From the NCBI GenBank assembly GCA_023411715.1, contig JAEYOM010000045.1, positions 1-21,977 of the forward strand: a stretch of 21,977 nucleotides of DNA, given 5' to 3'. Each line of letters opens with the position of its first letter. The stretch's first letter is position 1. Below the pieces are notes generated by a model. That model searched no databases. It was given only the letters and a program-made list of their open reading frames with translations, and had not been told where the DNA came from. Shown here piece after piece: positions 1 through 7,414 of the stretch. The position numbers were made by a program, and so were the translations under genes. This DNA is from Bacillota bacterium. Lineage in GTDB: Bacteria; Bacillota; Clostridia; Acetivibrionales; DTU013.

Positions 1-593
1 ATCTGCGCGGGCGATTCCTCGGGGTAGGGCATCATATTAGGCATCTTCTGCGGCGGTGAAACATTCGGCATCATCTGTGAGGGCGATTCGTTTGGCATCA
101 TCTGCGCCGGTGATACATTAGGCATCATCTGTGAGGGCGATACGTTTGGCATCATCTGTGCCGGTGATACGTTTGGCATTGTCTGCGCGGGCGATACGTT
201 TGGCATTGTTTGTACCGGAGATACGTTTGGTTTGGTTTGTATCGGAGATACGTTTGGCATTGCCTGTACCGGAGATACGTTTGGTTTGGCTTGTATCGGA
301 GATACGTTTGGCATTGTCTGTACCGGGGATACGTTTGGCTTGGTTTGTATCGGCGATACATTCGGCATTGTTTGTACCGGGGATACGTTTGGTTTGGCTT
401 GTATCGGCGATACATTCGGCATTGTCTGTATCGGAGATACATTCGGCATTGTCTGTGCCGGCGACATATTGGGAACAACTTTGGCCGGCGATACTCCCGG
501 ATTTGCCTGCATCTGCGGCATAGCGCCCACCTGCGGCATTGTTCCCGTCGGTTCGTTATGCATAATATCTTTCATTTTGATTTCCTCTTTCAT
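1..593 (-). CDS. Repetitive Met/Pro/Asn/Gln-rich protein, 3' end beyond the window
   Basis: An open minus-strand frame of at least 197 codons that runs off the left edge. ATG at 593 is preceded by GGAGG with a 9-nt spacer. A second in-frame ATG at 575 also has a usable AGAGG site. After about 47 unique residues the protein is 15 tandem copies of a nine-residue unit (x-M/K-P-N-V-S-P-x-Q), then a degenerate tail. Base differences between units fall mostly on third codon positions (CCG/CCA, AAT/AAC, TCN, CAA/CAG), so this frame is the translated one and the open frames on the other strand are shadows. There is no signal peptide, no cysteine and no charged residue in the repeats. Function unknown. 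A spore-coat or other structural role is a guess from composition only; the missing C-terminus may carry a recognisable domain. Confidence 0.75.
   Translation of the reverse strand, partial: MKEEIKMKDIMHNEPTGTMPQVGAMPQMQANPGVSPAKVVPNMSPAQTMPNVSPIQTMPNVSPIQAKPNVSPVQTMPNVSPIQTKPNVSPVQTMPNVSPIQAKPNVSPVQAMPNVSPIQTKPNVSPVQTMPNVSPAQTMPNVSPAQMMPNVSPSQMMPNVSPAQMMPNESPSQMMPNVSPPQKMPNMMPYPEESPAQ
48..452 (-). repeat. 27-bp coding tandem repeat, 15 units
   Basis: Fifteen consecutive 27-bp units, each encoding nine residues around PNVSP (one unit has PNESP). Over the first nine units, Met-type units (MPNVSPIQ) and Lys-type units (KPNVSPVQ) largely alternate, giving a 54-bp higher-order period. The later units are all Met-type with Ala, Ser or Pro before the Gln. 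This suggests an early block and a second block amplified as pairs. Such an array is likely to vary in copy number between strains. Confidence 0.9.
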
Positions 594-629
594 ATAATGA
601 TTCCTCCGGATCTGGTGCACTTCAGTACC

Positions 630-659
630 ATTATATGAACAGCCCGATATCTGTGTGAA
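630..659 (-). promoter_or_regulatory. Candidate sigma-A-type promoter for the repeat protein
   Basis: Minus strand: TTCACA (654-659), 18-nt spacer, TATAAT (630-635). The -10 is perfect and the -35 is five of six. It would give a leader of about 30 nt before the GGAGG and ATG at 593. Predicted by eye; a sporulation sigma factor cannot be excluded. Confidence 0.45.
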
Positions 660-695
660 AGAAATGTTACATAACAATAATGTACAGATTGATTC

Positions 696-1391
696 CTAAT
701 TTATGGAGGATATGACGAATGCCTTCTGATCGGCAGAATAGTCAAACCTTACGTAGGCGCTGTTTTCTCCCTCAACAAAACGTGATACGGACATGTCCGC
801 TCCTTCTGCAAGCTTGACACTCAATTTGACGTCAAGATAAAGGTCCCCCACTCCGGAGCCCCTGATCGGATCTGCCTTTATATCAATTATCTCGACCCTG
901 CGAATGGTTTTTTTCATATCCCCGGAGTAGGTTTTAAGATCCACGGTCCTGTCCTTCAAAGGCACTCCCGCGTATTCAACGGCATAAGCTTCCTCGTAAT
1001 TTTCCTGGTTTATCGCATTGACCCATTTCGTCAACGGCTCTGTCAAAACCTTGAGATCGACGATCTGTTTCAGATTGTTTATGAATTTAATCCTCTCATC
1101 GAGCGCAGCCGCTTTATTGTCCCTGTCCGACGTAAGGCTGGAAATATCCTGCGCGAGCTGCTTACTATCCTTATCGAGCTGATCTATACGGTCATTAAGC
1201 TTGTTGTTCTCTTCCACGAGGTTCTCGATCTCACGTTTCTGAGAGTTTATCGTAGCATTATAGCCCGCATTCGCGTTTTCGAGATTCTTCAGCTCCGTTA
1301 CCTTGCTCTCCCTGTCCCACAGCAAATAATTGAACGCAAGGAACAGAGCAGTCAATAGCACAAAGACCATCACAAGAATAAACTTTTTCAT
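696..1391 (-). CDS. Membrane-anchored coiled-coil protein of unknown function
   Basis: 231 residues. Residues 1-24 (MKKFILVMVFVLLTALF...) form a single N-terminal membrane segment with Lys on the cytoplasmic side and no lipobox, so it is probably a membrane anchor. Residues about 28-110 are a heptad-rich coiled coil with many Glu, Lys, Leu, Asn and Asp. Residues about 115-231 look like a small alpha/beta domain that begins with a helix (TKWVNAINQENYEEAYAVEY), reminiscent of NTF2-like or DUF4829-type extracytoplasmic domains; that is a resemblance in pattern only. ATG at 1391 is 24 nt after the tatD stop with a weak GGTGG site, so it is probably co-transcribed with tatD. No function can be assigned. 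Confidence 0.8.
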   Translation of the reverse strand: MKKFILVMVFVLLTALFLAFNYLLWDRESKVTELKNLENANAGYNATINSQKREIENLVEENNKLNDRIDQLDKDSKQLAQDISSLTSDRDNKAAALDERIKFINNLKQIVDLKVLTEPLTKWVNAINQENYEEAYAVEYAGVPLKDRTVDLKTYSGDMKKTIRRVEIIDIKADPIRGSGVGDLYLDVKLSVKLAEGADMSVSRFVEGENSAYVRFDYSADQKAFVISSIN

Positions 1392-1414
1392 AATGCACCA
1401 CCGGTTAATTCAAA

Positions 1415-2182
1415 TTATCGGATACCAAAAAGCCTTTTTGCGTTGGAGGTTGTTATATCGGCAATATCGTCCAGTGATTTGCCTTTTATTCTAGCTATTT
1501 TCTCAGCGATAAACCTGACATTGGCAGATTCGTTTCTTTTACCCCTGTGCGGTTCCGGAGCAAGGTATGGACTGTCTGTTTCTATGAGCAGCATATCTTC
1601 CGGGACAAACTTTACGACGTCCAGCAGCCTGTTTGCATTCTTGAAAGTAACGGGACCTGCTATTGAAATCATAAAACCGAGCCCCATAACCTCTCTTGCC
1701 ATCTCGATGCTGCCTGTGAAGCAGTGCAGAACGCCGCCGACTTCTTTCGCATTCTCGCTTTTCAGAATATTCAGCGTATCTTCATGAGCATCCCTGTCAT
1801 GGACTATGATCGGCTTTTTGACGTTCCTGGCCAGTGAGATCTGTTTGGCGAACCATATCTTTTGCGCTTCCCGTGGAGAATTGTCATAAAAATAATCAAG
1901 CCCGATCTCACCTATGGCAACCACCTTGGGATATGAGGCAAAATCGGTAAGCGCCGAAATAACATTGTTGTTAAGATCGATAACGTTATGTGGATGCACG
2001 CCTACGGCCGCATAAAATATATCATAATTCTGGGATAAGGTCACGTTTTCTATTGATGAAGCGACATCCGAAGACGCCGTCAGTATAAGCCCGACTCCGC
2101 TTTTTTTGGCTCTTTCGATCGTTTCGCCGAGATCTTCGTTATACTGCGGATCACAATAATGAGCGTGCGTGTCAAAAAGCAT
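1415..2182 (-). CDS. tatD: TatD-family metal-dependent DNase
   Basis: TatD/YabD-type hydrolase with a TIM-barrel amidohydrolase fold; the family cuts DNA 3'-5' and has been linked to DNA repair and RNA 3'-end trimming. All metal ligands are visible: N-terminal DTHAH, GEIGLDY (Glu), IIVHDRDAHEDT (His), GVLHCFTGS (His) and ETDSPYLAP (Asp). I place the start at the second Met (2182): the protein then begins MLFDTHAH as in Bacillus YabD, and a GAGGTGG site lies just upstream. An earlier in-frame ATG at 2194 would overlap that site. It follows metG as in B. subtilis (metS-yabD), here with a 134-bp gap holding a possible weak terminator. Confidence 0.95.
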   Translation of the reverse strand: MLFDTHAHYCDPQYNEDLGETIERAKKSGVGLILTASSDVASSIENVTLSQNYDIFYAAVGVHPHNVIDLNNNVISALTDFASYPKVVAIGEIGLDYFYDNSPREAQKIWFAKQISLARNVKKPIIVHDRDAHEDTLNILKSENAKEVGGVLHCFTGSIEMAREVMGLGFMISIAGPVTFKNANRLLDVVKFVPEDMLLIETDSPYLAPEPHRGKRNESANVRFIAEKIARIKGKSLDDIADITTSNAKRLFGIR

Positions 2183-2262
2183 ATACCACCTCATATAATT
2201 ACGGTAAATTATGCTAATAATGATTACCGATTATAATTATATATTATTATTGTCCTAACTGC

Positions 2263-2289
2263 AATAAACCGGCCTTTTAACAGACCGGT
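2263..2289 (-). terminator. Possible weak intrinsic terminator after metG
   Basis: Minus strand: ACCGGTC, an 8-nt loop, then GGCCGGT, a 7-bp stem with one G-U pair, followed by the short T-rich tract TTTATT. It lies 28 nt past the metG stop. The weak U-tract suggests partial readthrough into tatD. Confidence 0.4.
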
Positions 2290-2316
2290 CATGTAAATTC
2301 GGATCATCCCGGGTAT

Positions 2317-4356
2317 TTATCTGACTTTGGCGCCGGTTCCGATCAAGCCGTCCAGCGTCGCAACAACAAGCGTTTCATCATTGGAAGCCGCCAGTATCAT
2401 GCCTTGCGACTCTATTCCTTTAAGCTTCACGGGCTTCAAATTTGCAACGAGGATTACAGACTTTCCTATAAGGCTGTCGGGAGTATAATATTTTGCTATG
2501 CCCGATACGACCTGCCTGATCCCGCCGCCCATCTCAACCTTGAGCTTTATCAGTTTATCCGAGCCTTCTACTTTTTCTGCTTCCAACACCTTTGCAACAC
2601 GAAGGTCAAGCTTTGCGAAATCATCTATTGTGATCAGTTCAGCTTTCCCGGCGGCATCATCTGAAACGGGCTTGCTATCATGGGAAGCCTTGCTGTCAGA
2701 CCCGGAAGCAGCCTTATTCTCCGTGGCTGCCTTACTCCCGGAATCTGCAGCCTTGCTATCCCGTGCCTGTGCGGCCTGGGAGGCAGGATTCAATTTCTCG
2801 AGCTCTTCCATTTCCTTTTTTATATCAATCCTCGGGAAAATGACCTCCCCCTTGTTGACAGAAACACCCTCGGGGTATATTCCCCATTGTTTCGCGCTTT
2901 CCCAATCCAGCGCCCCGCTTCCCGAAATGCCAAGCTGATGCCATATTTTTTCGGGCGTCTCCGTCATGAATGGCTGGATAAGTATCGACACTATTCGAAG
3001 GCTCTCCGCCAGATTGTAAATGACTGCCGCAAGCCGTGACCTGTTCTCTTCCGATTTAGCCAACGCCCAGGGCATTGTCTCGTCGATATACTTGTTTGTT
3101 CTCGATACGGCCTTCCATATTTCCGCCAGCGCCGCGCTGAACTGATACCTGTCCATCAGCTCTTCGACCTTCTGCGGCAATTCTTTGTACATAGCTTTGA
3201 GCTCGCTGTCAAACTCGCCTTCCGTTCGCTGTTCCGGCAGCACGCCTCCGAAATATTTATCGATCATGGCAACTGTTCTGCTTACCAGGTTTCCAAGGTC
3301 GTTTGCCAGATCCGAATTTATCCTCTGTATCAGTGCTTCATTCGAAAATACGCCGTCGGAACCGAAAGGCACCTCACGCAGCAGGAAATAGCGCACAGCA
3401 TCTACTCCATACTTGTTTATAAGAACTACAGGGTCTACCACATTGCCCTTGGATTTGGACATTTTACCGCCCTCGAGCAACAGCCAGCCATGACCGAAAA
3501 CCTGCTTCGGCAGAGGCTCCCCGAGCGCCATCAGCATTGCGGGCCAGATTATCGTATGGAAGCGTACTATCTCCTTTCCGACGAGGTGGACGTCCGCAGG
3601 CCAATATTTACTGTAGTCCGAATCGTTATCTGACATGAAGCCGAGTGCGGTTATGTAGTTGGACAATGCGTCTATCCAAACATAAACGACATGCTTTTCA
3701 TCAAAGGTGACCGGCACGCCCCAGTTGAAGGTAGTCCTTGAAACGCAGAGGTCCTCAAGGCCGGGCCTGAGGAAATTATTCAGCATTTCGTTGCGCCTTG
3801 ATACCGGTTGAATAAAATCGGGGTTTTCTTCTATATGTTTAATGAGCCTGTCCTGATATTTCGATAACCTGAAAAAGTAGCTTTCTTCCTTGGTGAGTTC
3901 TACTTCCCTGCCGCAGTCCGGACATTTGCCGTCAACCAGCTGGGTCTTGGTCCAGAAGGACTCGCAGGGGGTGCAGTACCAGCCTTCATATTCGCTCTTG
4001 TAGATATCGCCGTTATCATAAAGCTTCCTGAATATCTTCTGTACCGCTGCCTCGTGATAGCTGTCGGTCGTTCTGATAAACCTGTCGTTGGAGATCTTCA
4101 TGAGCTTCCAGAGCTCTTTTATTCCGGAAACGATCTCATCAACATATTGCTTGGGGGTGATCCCCCTTGCCTCCGCTTTCCTCTGTATCTTCTGGCCATG
4201 TTCGTCCGTACCCGTAAGGAACATGACGTCATACCCTTTAAGCCTCTTATATCTGGAAATGGCGTCCGCAGCTACTGTTGTATACGAATGCCCGATGTGC
4301 AGCTTGTCACTGGGGTAATATATAGGTGTTGTGATATAAAAAGTTTTCTTTTCCAT
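2317..4356 (-). CDS. metG: Methionyl-tRNA synthetase with C-terminal tRNA-binding domain
   Basis: Class I synthetase charging tRNA-Met, cytoplasmic and essential; 679 residues. HIGH motif at residues 20-23 (HIGH), KMSKS at 298-302. A four-cysteine zinc knuckle (C128, C131, C145, C148) marks the CxxC...CxxC insertion. The anticodon-binding helical domain follows. An Ala/Ser/Asp/Lys-rich low-complexity linker spans about residues 526-573. The C-terminal ~105 residues are an EMAP/Arc1p-like OB-fold tRNA-binding domain that mediates dimerisation in this subtype. ATG at 4356 is chosen because GGAGG lies 6 nt upstream; the TTG two codons earlier would abut that site. No T-box anti-terminator sequence was seen upstream. 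A family A hairpin element occupies the leader. Confidence 0.97.
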   Translation of the reverse strand: MEKKTFYITTPIYYPSDKLHIGHSYTTVAADAISRYKRLKGYDVMFLTGTDEHGQKIQRKAEARGITPKQYVDEIVSGIKELWKLMKISNDRFIRTTDSYHEAAVQKIFRKLYDNGDIYKSEYEGWYCTPCESFWTKTQLVDGKCPDCGREVELTKEESYFFRLSKYQDRLIKHIEENPDFIQPVSRRNEMLNNFLRPGLEDLCVSRTTFNWGVPVTFDEKHVVYVWIDALSNYITALGFMSDNDSDYSKYWPADVHLVGKEIVRFHTIIWPAMLMALGEPLPKQVFGHGWLLLEGGKMSKSKGNVVDPVVLINKYGVDAVRYFLLREVPFGSDGVFSNEALIQRINSDLANDLGNLVSRTVAMIDKYFGGVLPEQRTEGEFDSELKAMYKELPQKVEELMDRYQFSAALAEIWKAVSRTNKYIDETMPWALAKSEENRSRLAAVIYNLAESLRIVSILIQPFMTETPEKIWHQLGISGSGALDWESAKQWGIYPEGVSVNKGEVIFPRIDIKKEMEELEKLNPASQAAQARDSKAADSGSKAATENKAASGSDSKASHDSKPVSDDAAGKAELITIDDFAKLDLRVAKVLEAEKVEGSDKLIKLKVEMGGGIRQVVSGIAKYYTPDSLIGKSVILVANLKPVKLKGIESQGMILAASNDETLVVATLDGLIGTGAKVR

Positions 4357-4383
4357 TTCCAACCTCCGTCGATCATCTTTAGG

Positions 4384-4520
4384 AATCGTTAAATTATAAC
4401 TTCCGATAATCTTTTACAGGGAACTACGCTAACCAGGCTGCATGGGCGAGCAGCAAGCAAAGCTTGCGACCAGCCCGCTACATTCCCTGTAAAAGAATCG
4501 GAACTAATATTTTAGCCGAT
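4384..4520 (-). repeat. Family A hairpin element, copy 1 (metG leader)
   Basis: A near-palindromic element. Outer arms TTCCGAT (4401-4407) with ATCGGAA (4497-4503), and CTTTTACAGGGAA (4411-4423) with its exact complement (4483-4495). The core holds CATGGGCGAG (4441-4450), a 6-bp hairpin GCAAGC-AAA-GCTTGC (4453-4467) and GACCAGCCCG (4468-4477). AT-rich flanks (4384-4400, 4504-4520) can extend the pairing. The same core recurs at 9744-9780 and 20964-20997. Assigned to the minus strand because every copy precedes a minus-strand gene; the true sense strand is unknown. The rest of the 312-bp metG/DUF2600 gap (4521-4668) shows only a ribosome binding site and no promoter I would defend. Confidence 0.8.
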
Positions 4521-4668
4521 CTTTAGCTTACCTATTAATATACATTTTAGACATGGTTTTTTCAAGTTATATTTGGAGCGGGGCCGCTGGCTGCAAGAGC
4601 AAACCCTGCCGCACTTTTCATAATTTAAGGGTATGAGGAATAAACATTATCTAAAGGAGAATTTGTCC

Positions 4669-5772
4669 ATGATGCTGTATGGAGATATTGTACCTGTATT
4701 TATTCGTTACGGCATTAAAATACTGCCGGAGGTACGGGAACAGCAGGCTTTAACCAAGAGAATGCAGGAGCTGTGCTTCCTGGGCGAAAAAAAAAGCTTG
4801 GCCGCTGCAATATCCCCCGAAGATGCTCCCGAACCGGGAATACTGCCCTGGATCCTGCCGGTACTGCTTCATGGGACAGATATGGAAGGGTTTATAGCTT
4901 TCGCTCTCCCGGTATTATCAATATGTGGATTGATCGAAAATTACAGGCATAACAAGGACATCTCGCAGGAGATAGAGATCAGAAGGCTGTACAGCTGCCT
5001 GTCCTGTGCAGTCGATCCGACGAGAAACGGCAGCTGTCCCATGCTCCATTCAATAAAAAACGAGCCTCATCGTTATACCTCCAACGGAAGTGAGCCTTCG
5101 GCCCAGACCTGCCTTTCGGACCGGTGTCGACTGCAGTTGGCTGTCCTGCCTTCCTACAAGCTCGTTGCGCCTAAGATGAAAAAGTACATACAATTTTTTA
5201 TAGATCTGCAATCATATCGCTATTACCCTCCGCAGGCAAGCGTCGAAATGCTGAAGGTCTGGAGCAGCGGATATCTGCAGCGGTATCGAGATATCAACTG
5301 GTGGGAATTCTGCGCGGCGTCCGATTCATTATTCGGGATCTTTACAATGTACACGGCTGCCGCCGGACCGGAGCTTTCGAACGAGGAGGTCGCCCTGCTC
5401 GACGAAGCCTGTTTTCCCTGGCTTTGCGGCTTGGATTCACTTCTCCGATCGTTTCTGCGTTTGAGGGTCCAGGAGGTCGAAGGCCTCAATTTTGCATCAT
5501 TTTACAGCAATCTTAAGGAGTGTGAGGAAAGGATAACATTTTTTGCGGAAAAGGCAGCGGCATCGTTTATGAAGCTCAGAAACGGAGAAATATACCGCAG
5601 TATTTTAAAAGCCTCAATCAGCTTGTATCTTACTGAGCCCGAGGCGGAATTCGGCATGCTGAAGCTTGCAAGCTCTTCTATATTGAAGAAATGTGCCGCC
5701 GTCAAATATGCAAACGCATGGCGTCTGCTGCGCATTTCAGGGATCATGGGGAAGGCTGCCCGGCAAGGATAA
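4669..5772 (+). CDS. DUF2600 / YtpB-like protein with degenerate catalytic motifs
   Basis: 367 residues with the layout of the DUF2600 family, whose B. subtilis member YtpB makes tetraprenyl-beta-curcumene, a spore-associated C35 terpene. Matching segments: LYSCLSCAVDP, FFIDLQSYRYY, WWEFCAASDSLFGIF, CFPWLCGLDSLL and EGLNFASFY. As I recall the family, two Asp-rich motifs bind magnesium (roughly YLDNLCDR and DYFIDQEED). Here the equivalents read LIENYRHN (residues 88-95) and RSFLRLRVQE (260-269), so the Asp residues are missing. It is therefore a divergent or possibly non-catalytic homologue. ATG at 4669 is preferred over 4633 because AAAGGAG lies 9 nt upstream. It is convergent with spmB. Codon use resembles the neighbours. 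Confidence 0.8.
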   Translation: MMLYGDIVPVFIRYGIKILPEVREQQALTKRMQELCFLGEKKSLAAAISPEDAPEPGILPWILPVLLHGTDMEGFIAFALPVLSICGLIENYRHNKDISQEIEIRRLYSCLSCAVDPTRNGSCPMLHSIKNEPHRYTSNGSEPSAQTCLSDRCRLQLAVLPSYKLVAPKMKKYIQFFIDLQSYRYYPPQASVEMLKVWSSGYLQRYRDINWWEFCAASDSLFGIFTMYTAAAGPELSNEEVALLDEACFPWLCGLDSLLRSFLRLRVQEVEGLNFASFYSNLKECEERITFFAEKAAASFMKLRNGEIYRSILKASISLYLTEPEAEFGMLKLASSSILKKCAAVKYANAWRLLRISGIMGKAARQG

Positions 5773-5828
5773 GCCGGGTGCGGATTGCTGGCTGGTCACC
5801 ACATTCCAAGCTTCCGGCAGGCCACTTC

Positions 5829-6368
5829 CTATCTTCCGAAGACAAACGCGCATATCCAGGCAGAAGCAATCACGCTTGCACCATCCGCAAACAATGCCGC
5901 GGCAAGCGTATACCTGATGTTTTTTATACCTACCGCACCATAATATACTGCAAGCGTATAAAAGATAGTTTCGGTGGATCCCATCATGGTTGAAACGACC
6001 CTTCCGATATATGAATCCGGCCCGTACAGGTTAACAATGTCTGACACCAGCGCCAGTGAAGCGCTCCCCGATACGGGGCGCAAAAGAGCAAGCGGCATGG
6101 CCTCCGCAGGAATTCCCAATAATGATGCAAGGGGCGTCAGCAGGTATATTATAAAGTCCAGAGCTCCAGAAGCCCTGAATACACCGACCGCCGTAAGAAG
6201 ACCCACCAGGGACGGCAATATCCTGACCGTTGCCTTCAAGCCCTCCGCCGCACCTTCAACAAACGCATCATATACCTTTACCTTCCTTGACAGCCCGACC
6301 CCCAGTACAAGCAGGAATAATACCGGCAGCGCATATAGTGATATACGTGCAAATATAGAGAAATTCAT
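5829..6368 (-). CDS. spmB: Spore maturation protein B
   Basis: 179 residues, hydrophobic, with several membrane segments and the nucleoside-recognition (Gate) domain of the SpmA/SpmB family. Recognisable SpmB features are VRILPSLVGLLTAVGVFRASGALD and the motif LALLRPVSGSASLA followed by GSTETIFYTLAVY. In B. subtilis spmA and spmB are needed for full dehydration of the spore core and for heat resistance. Start chosen at ATG 6368, 2 nt after the spmA stop, implying translational coupling; the open frame continues upstream inside spmA but that part has no SpmB character. Length agrees with the family. Confidence 0.93.
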   Translation of the reverse strand: MNFSIFARISLYALPVLFLLVLGVGLSRKVKVYDAFVEGAAEGLKATVRILPSLVGLLTAVGVFRASGALDFIIYLLTPLASLLGIPAEAMPLALLRPVSGSASLALVSDIVNLYGPDSYIGRVVSTMMGSTETIFYTLAVYYGAVGIKNIRYTLAAALFADGASVIASAWICAFVFGR

Positions 6369-6370
6369 AG

Positions 6371-6976
6371 TTAAGACCCGCCCCGCAGCAAATTCCGTTT
6401 CCTGCCGTATCGTGAAAGCAGCCGTACAGCTGTGATACCCGTCAGAGTGGCGCAGACCGATGCAAACCATACGCATGCCATGATCTCGGAAGGGGCCGCA
6501 GAGCCTGCATCCATCCTGATCGCTATCACCGTCGCCGGTATAAGCTGTATCGCGGATGTATTCAGTACAAGAAACATACACATCGAATCGGAGGCGGTAT
6601 CACTACCCGCGTTGGCCTTCTGGAGTTCCTCCATCGCCCTTATGCCAAGCGGTGTCGCAGCGTTTCCAAGTCCCATGAAATTTGCGGCAAGGTTCATAAC
6701 GATAGCACCCTGCGCTTTTTTATTGCCTGTAAGCTTCGGGAACAGCATCCCCATCACAGGAGAGGCAAAGCGGGCGATCAACCTGATCAGTCCGCTTTTC
6801 TCCATGACCTTCATAAGGCCGGACCAAAGGCACATAATCCCCAGCAGCCCTATGCAAAGCTCGACAGCCTTTCCCGCTGAGGTAAAGGCGGCCTGTGTCA
6901 CTTCTTCCAGCCTGCCGTTAACGATACCGACAGCGAATCCCACGAGCAGCATACCTGCCCAGATGTAGTTGAGCAT
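6371..6976 (-). CDS. spmA: Spore maturation protein A
   Basis: 201 residues, polytopic membrane protein of the SpmA family with the nucleoside-recognition (Gate) domain: SAGKAVELCIGLLG, then LWSGLMKVMEKSGL, then NLAANFMGLGNAATPLGI and the conserved VLNTSAIQLIPATVIAIR. Start taken at ATG 6976, preceded by GGGGGTGA; upstream Met codons have no site and no family similarity. It is the first gene of the spmA-spmB pair. The leader contains GATAACATACC, only a weak match to a sigma-E -10 element, so timing of expression is inferred from the family rather than read from the sequence. In B. subtilis the pair is found with dacB; no dacB is present here. Confidence 0.93.
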   Translation of the reverse strand: MLNYIWAGMLLVGFAVGIVNGRLEEVTQAAFTSAGKAVELCIGLLGIMCLWSGLMKVMEKSGLIRLIARFASPVMGMLFPKLTGNKKAQGAIVMNLAANFMGLGNAATPLGIRAMEELQKANAGSDTASDSMCMFLVLNTSAIQLIPATVIAIRMDAGSAAPSEIMACVWFASVCATLTGITAVRLLSRYGRKRNLLRGGS

Positions 6977-7118
6977 ACGATCACCCCCAGAAAATACAGC
7001 ATCACTTACGTAATTTATATGAGGCTGGTATGTTATCAATTCTATAATAATTGGACGGCAATAAGTTTTTCAGTATGAATAACGCTGCGTGGATTTCCAA
7101 TTTGGTTAACGATAAACT

Positions 7119-7135
7119 TGTCGATTTTTGTCGAA
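7119..7135 (+). promoter_or_regulatory. Two tandem Spo0A (0A) boxes
   Basis: TGTCGAT (7119-7125) and TGTCGAA (7129-7135) lie 10 bp apart, one helical turn, in the same orientation. TGTCGAA is the consensus Spo0A-phosphate site. They lie upstream of both abrB promoters and about 145 bp upstream of spmA, so they could serve either. Confidence 0.55.
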
Positions 7136-7167
7136 TTTTTATAGTGCATTTTCCAGCCAATTTATAG

Positions 7168-7196
7168 TTGACACTTTTGAAAAAAATGATTAACAT
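7168..7196 (+). promoter_or_regulatory. Upstream abrB promoter candidate
   Basis: TTGACA (7168-7173), 17-nt spacer, TAACAT (7191-7196). The -10 is identical to that of the proximal promoter. It would give a leader of about 210 nt for abrB. Confidence 0.45.
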
Positions 7197-7338
7197 AATA
7201 TTGACAATATGTATATACATGTACATCTATTGCTCATGATACTAGATTTTATGCGGGCTTTAGAATCATACTCAGAATGCTATGTATTTTCCATTTTTAA
7301 TTTCAAATACAAAATTTTGAATTTTTTAAAATTAATTG

Positions 7339-7367
7339 TTGACGATTACTGGAATTTATGCTAACAT
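7339..7367 (+). promoter_or_regulatory. Proximal sigma-A promoter of abrB
   Basis: TTGACG (7339-7344), 17-nt spacer, TAACAT (7362-7367). Expected start near 7374, about 40 nt before the ATG. The DNA just upstream (7290-7338) is strongly AT-rich with A/T tracts, which suits AbrB autorepression as known in B. subtilis. Confidence 0.65.
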
Positions 7368-7382
7368 TAAATCATAAAAGAT

Positions 7383-7389
7383 TGTCGAA
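7383..7389 (+). promoter_or_regulatory. 0A box just downstream of the abrB start point
   Basis: Perfect TGTCGAA about 10 nt past the predicted transcription start, before the AAAGGAGG site. B. subtilis abrB is repressed by Spo0A-phosphate through 0A boxes in the same downstream position, so a roadblock or repression role is expected here. Confidence 0.65.
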
Positions 7390-7414
7390 TAATGTTATTA
7401 AAGGAGGAAAGAAC

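Noticed and set aside
1..480. Regular repeats that could suggest a CRISPR array
   Set aside because: The units are contiguous 27-mers with no unique spacers, and they form one translated frame.
131..597. Open frames on the plus strand encoding DTFGIVCTGDTFG-like repeats
   Set aside because: They mirror the 27-bp array. Synonymous changes favour the minus-strand frame, which also has a good ribosome binding site and start.
4363..4632. T-box leader for metG
   Set aside because: No TGGNACCGCG-type sequence or specifier-loop layout found; the hairpin there is the family A element.
5759..5778. GC-rich hairpin CCCGGC/GCCGGG across the DUF2600 stop codon
   Set aside because: No T-run follows on either strand, so a terminator call is not supported.
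6369..6581. Upstream extension of the spmB frame
   Set aside because: It lies wholly inside spmA in another frame and has no SpmB character.
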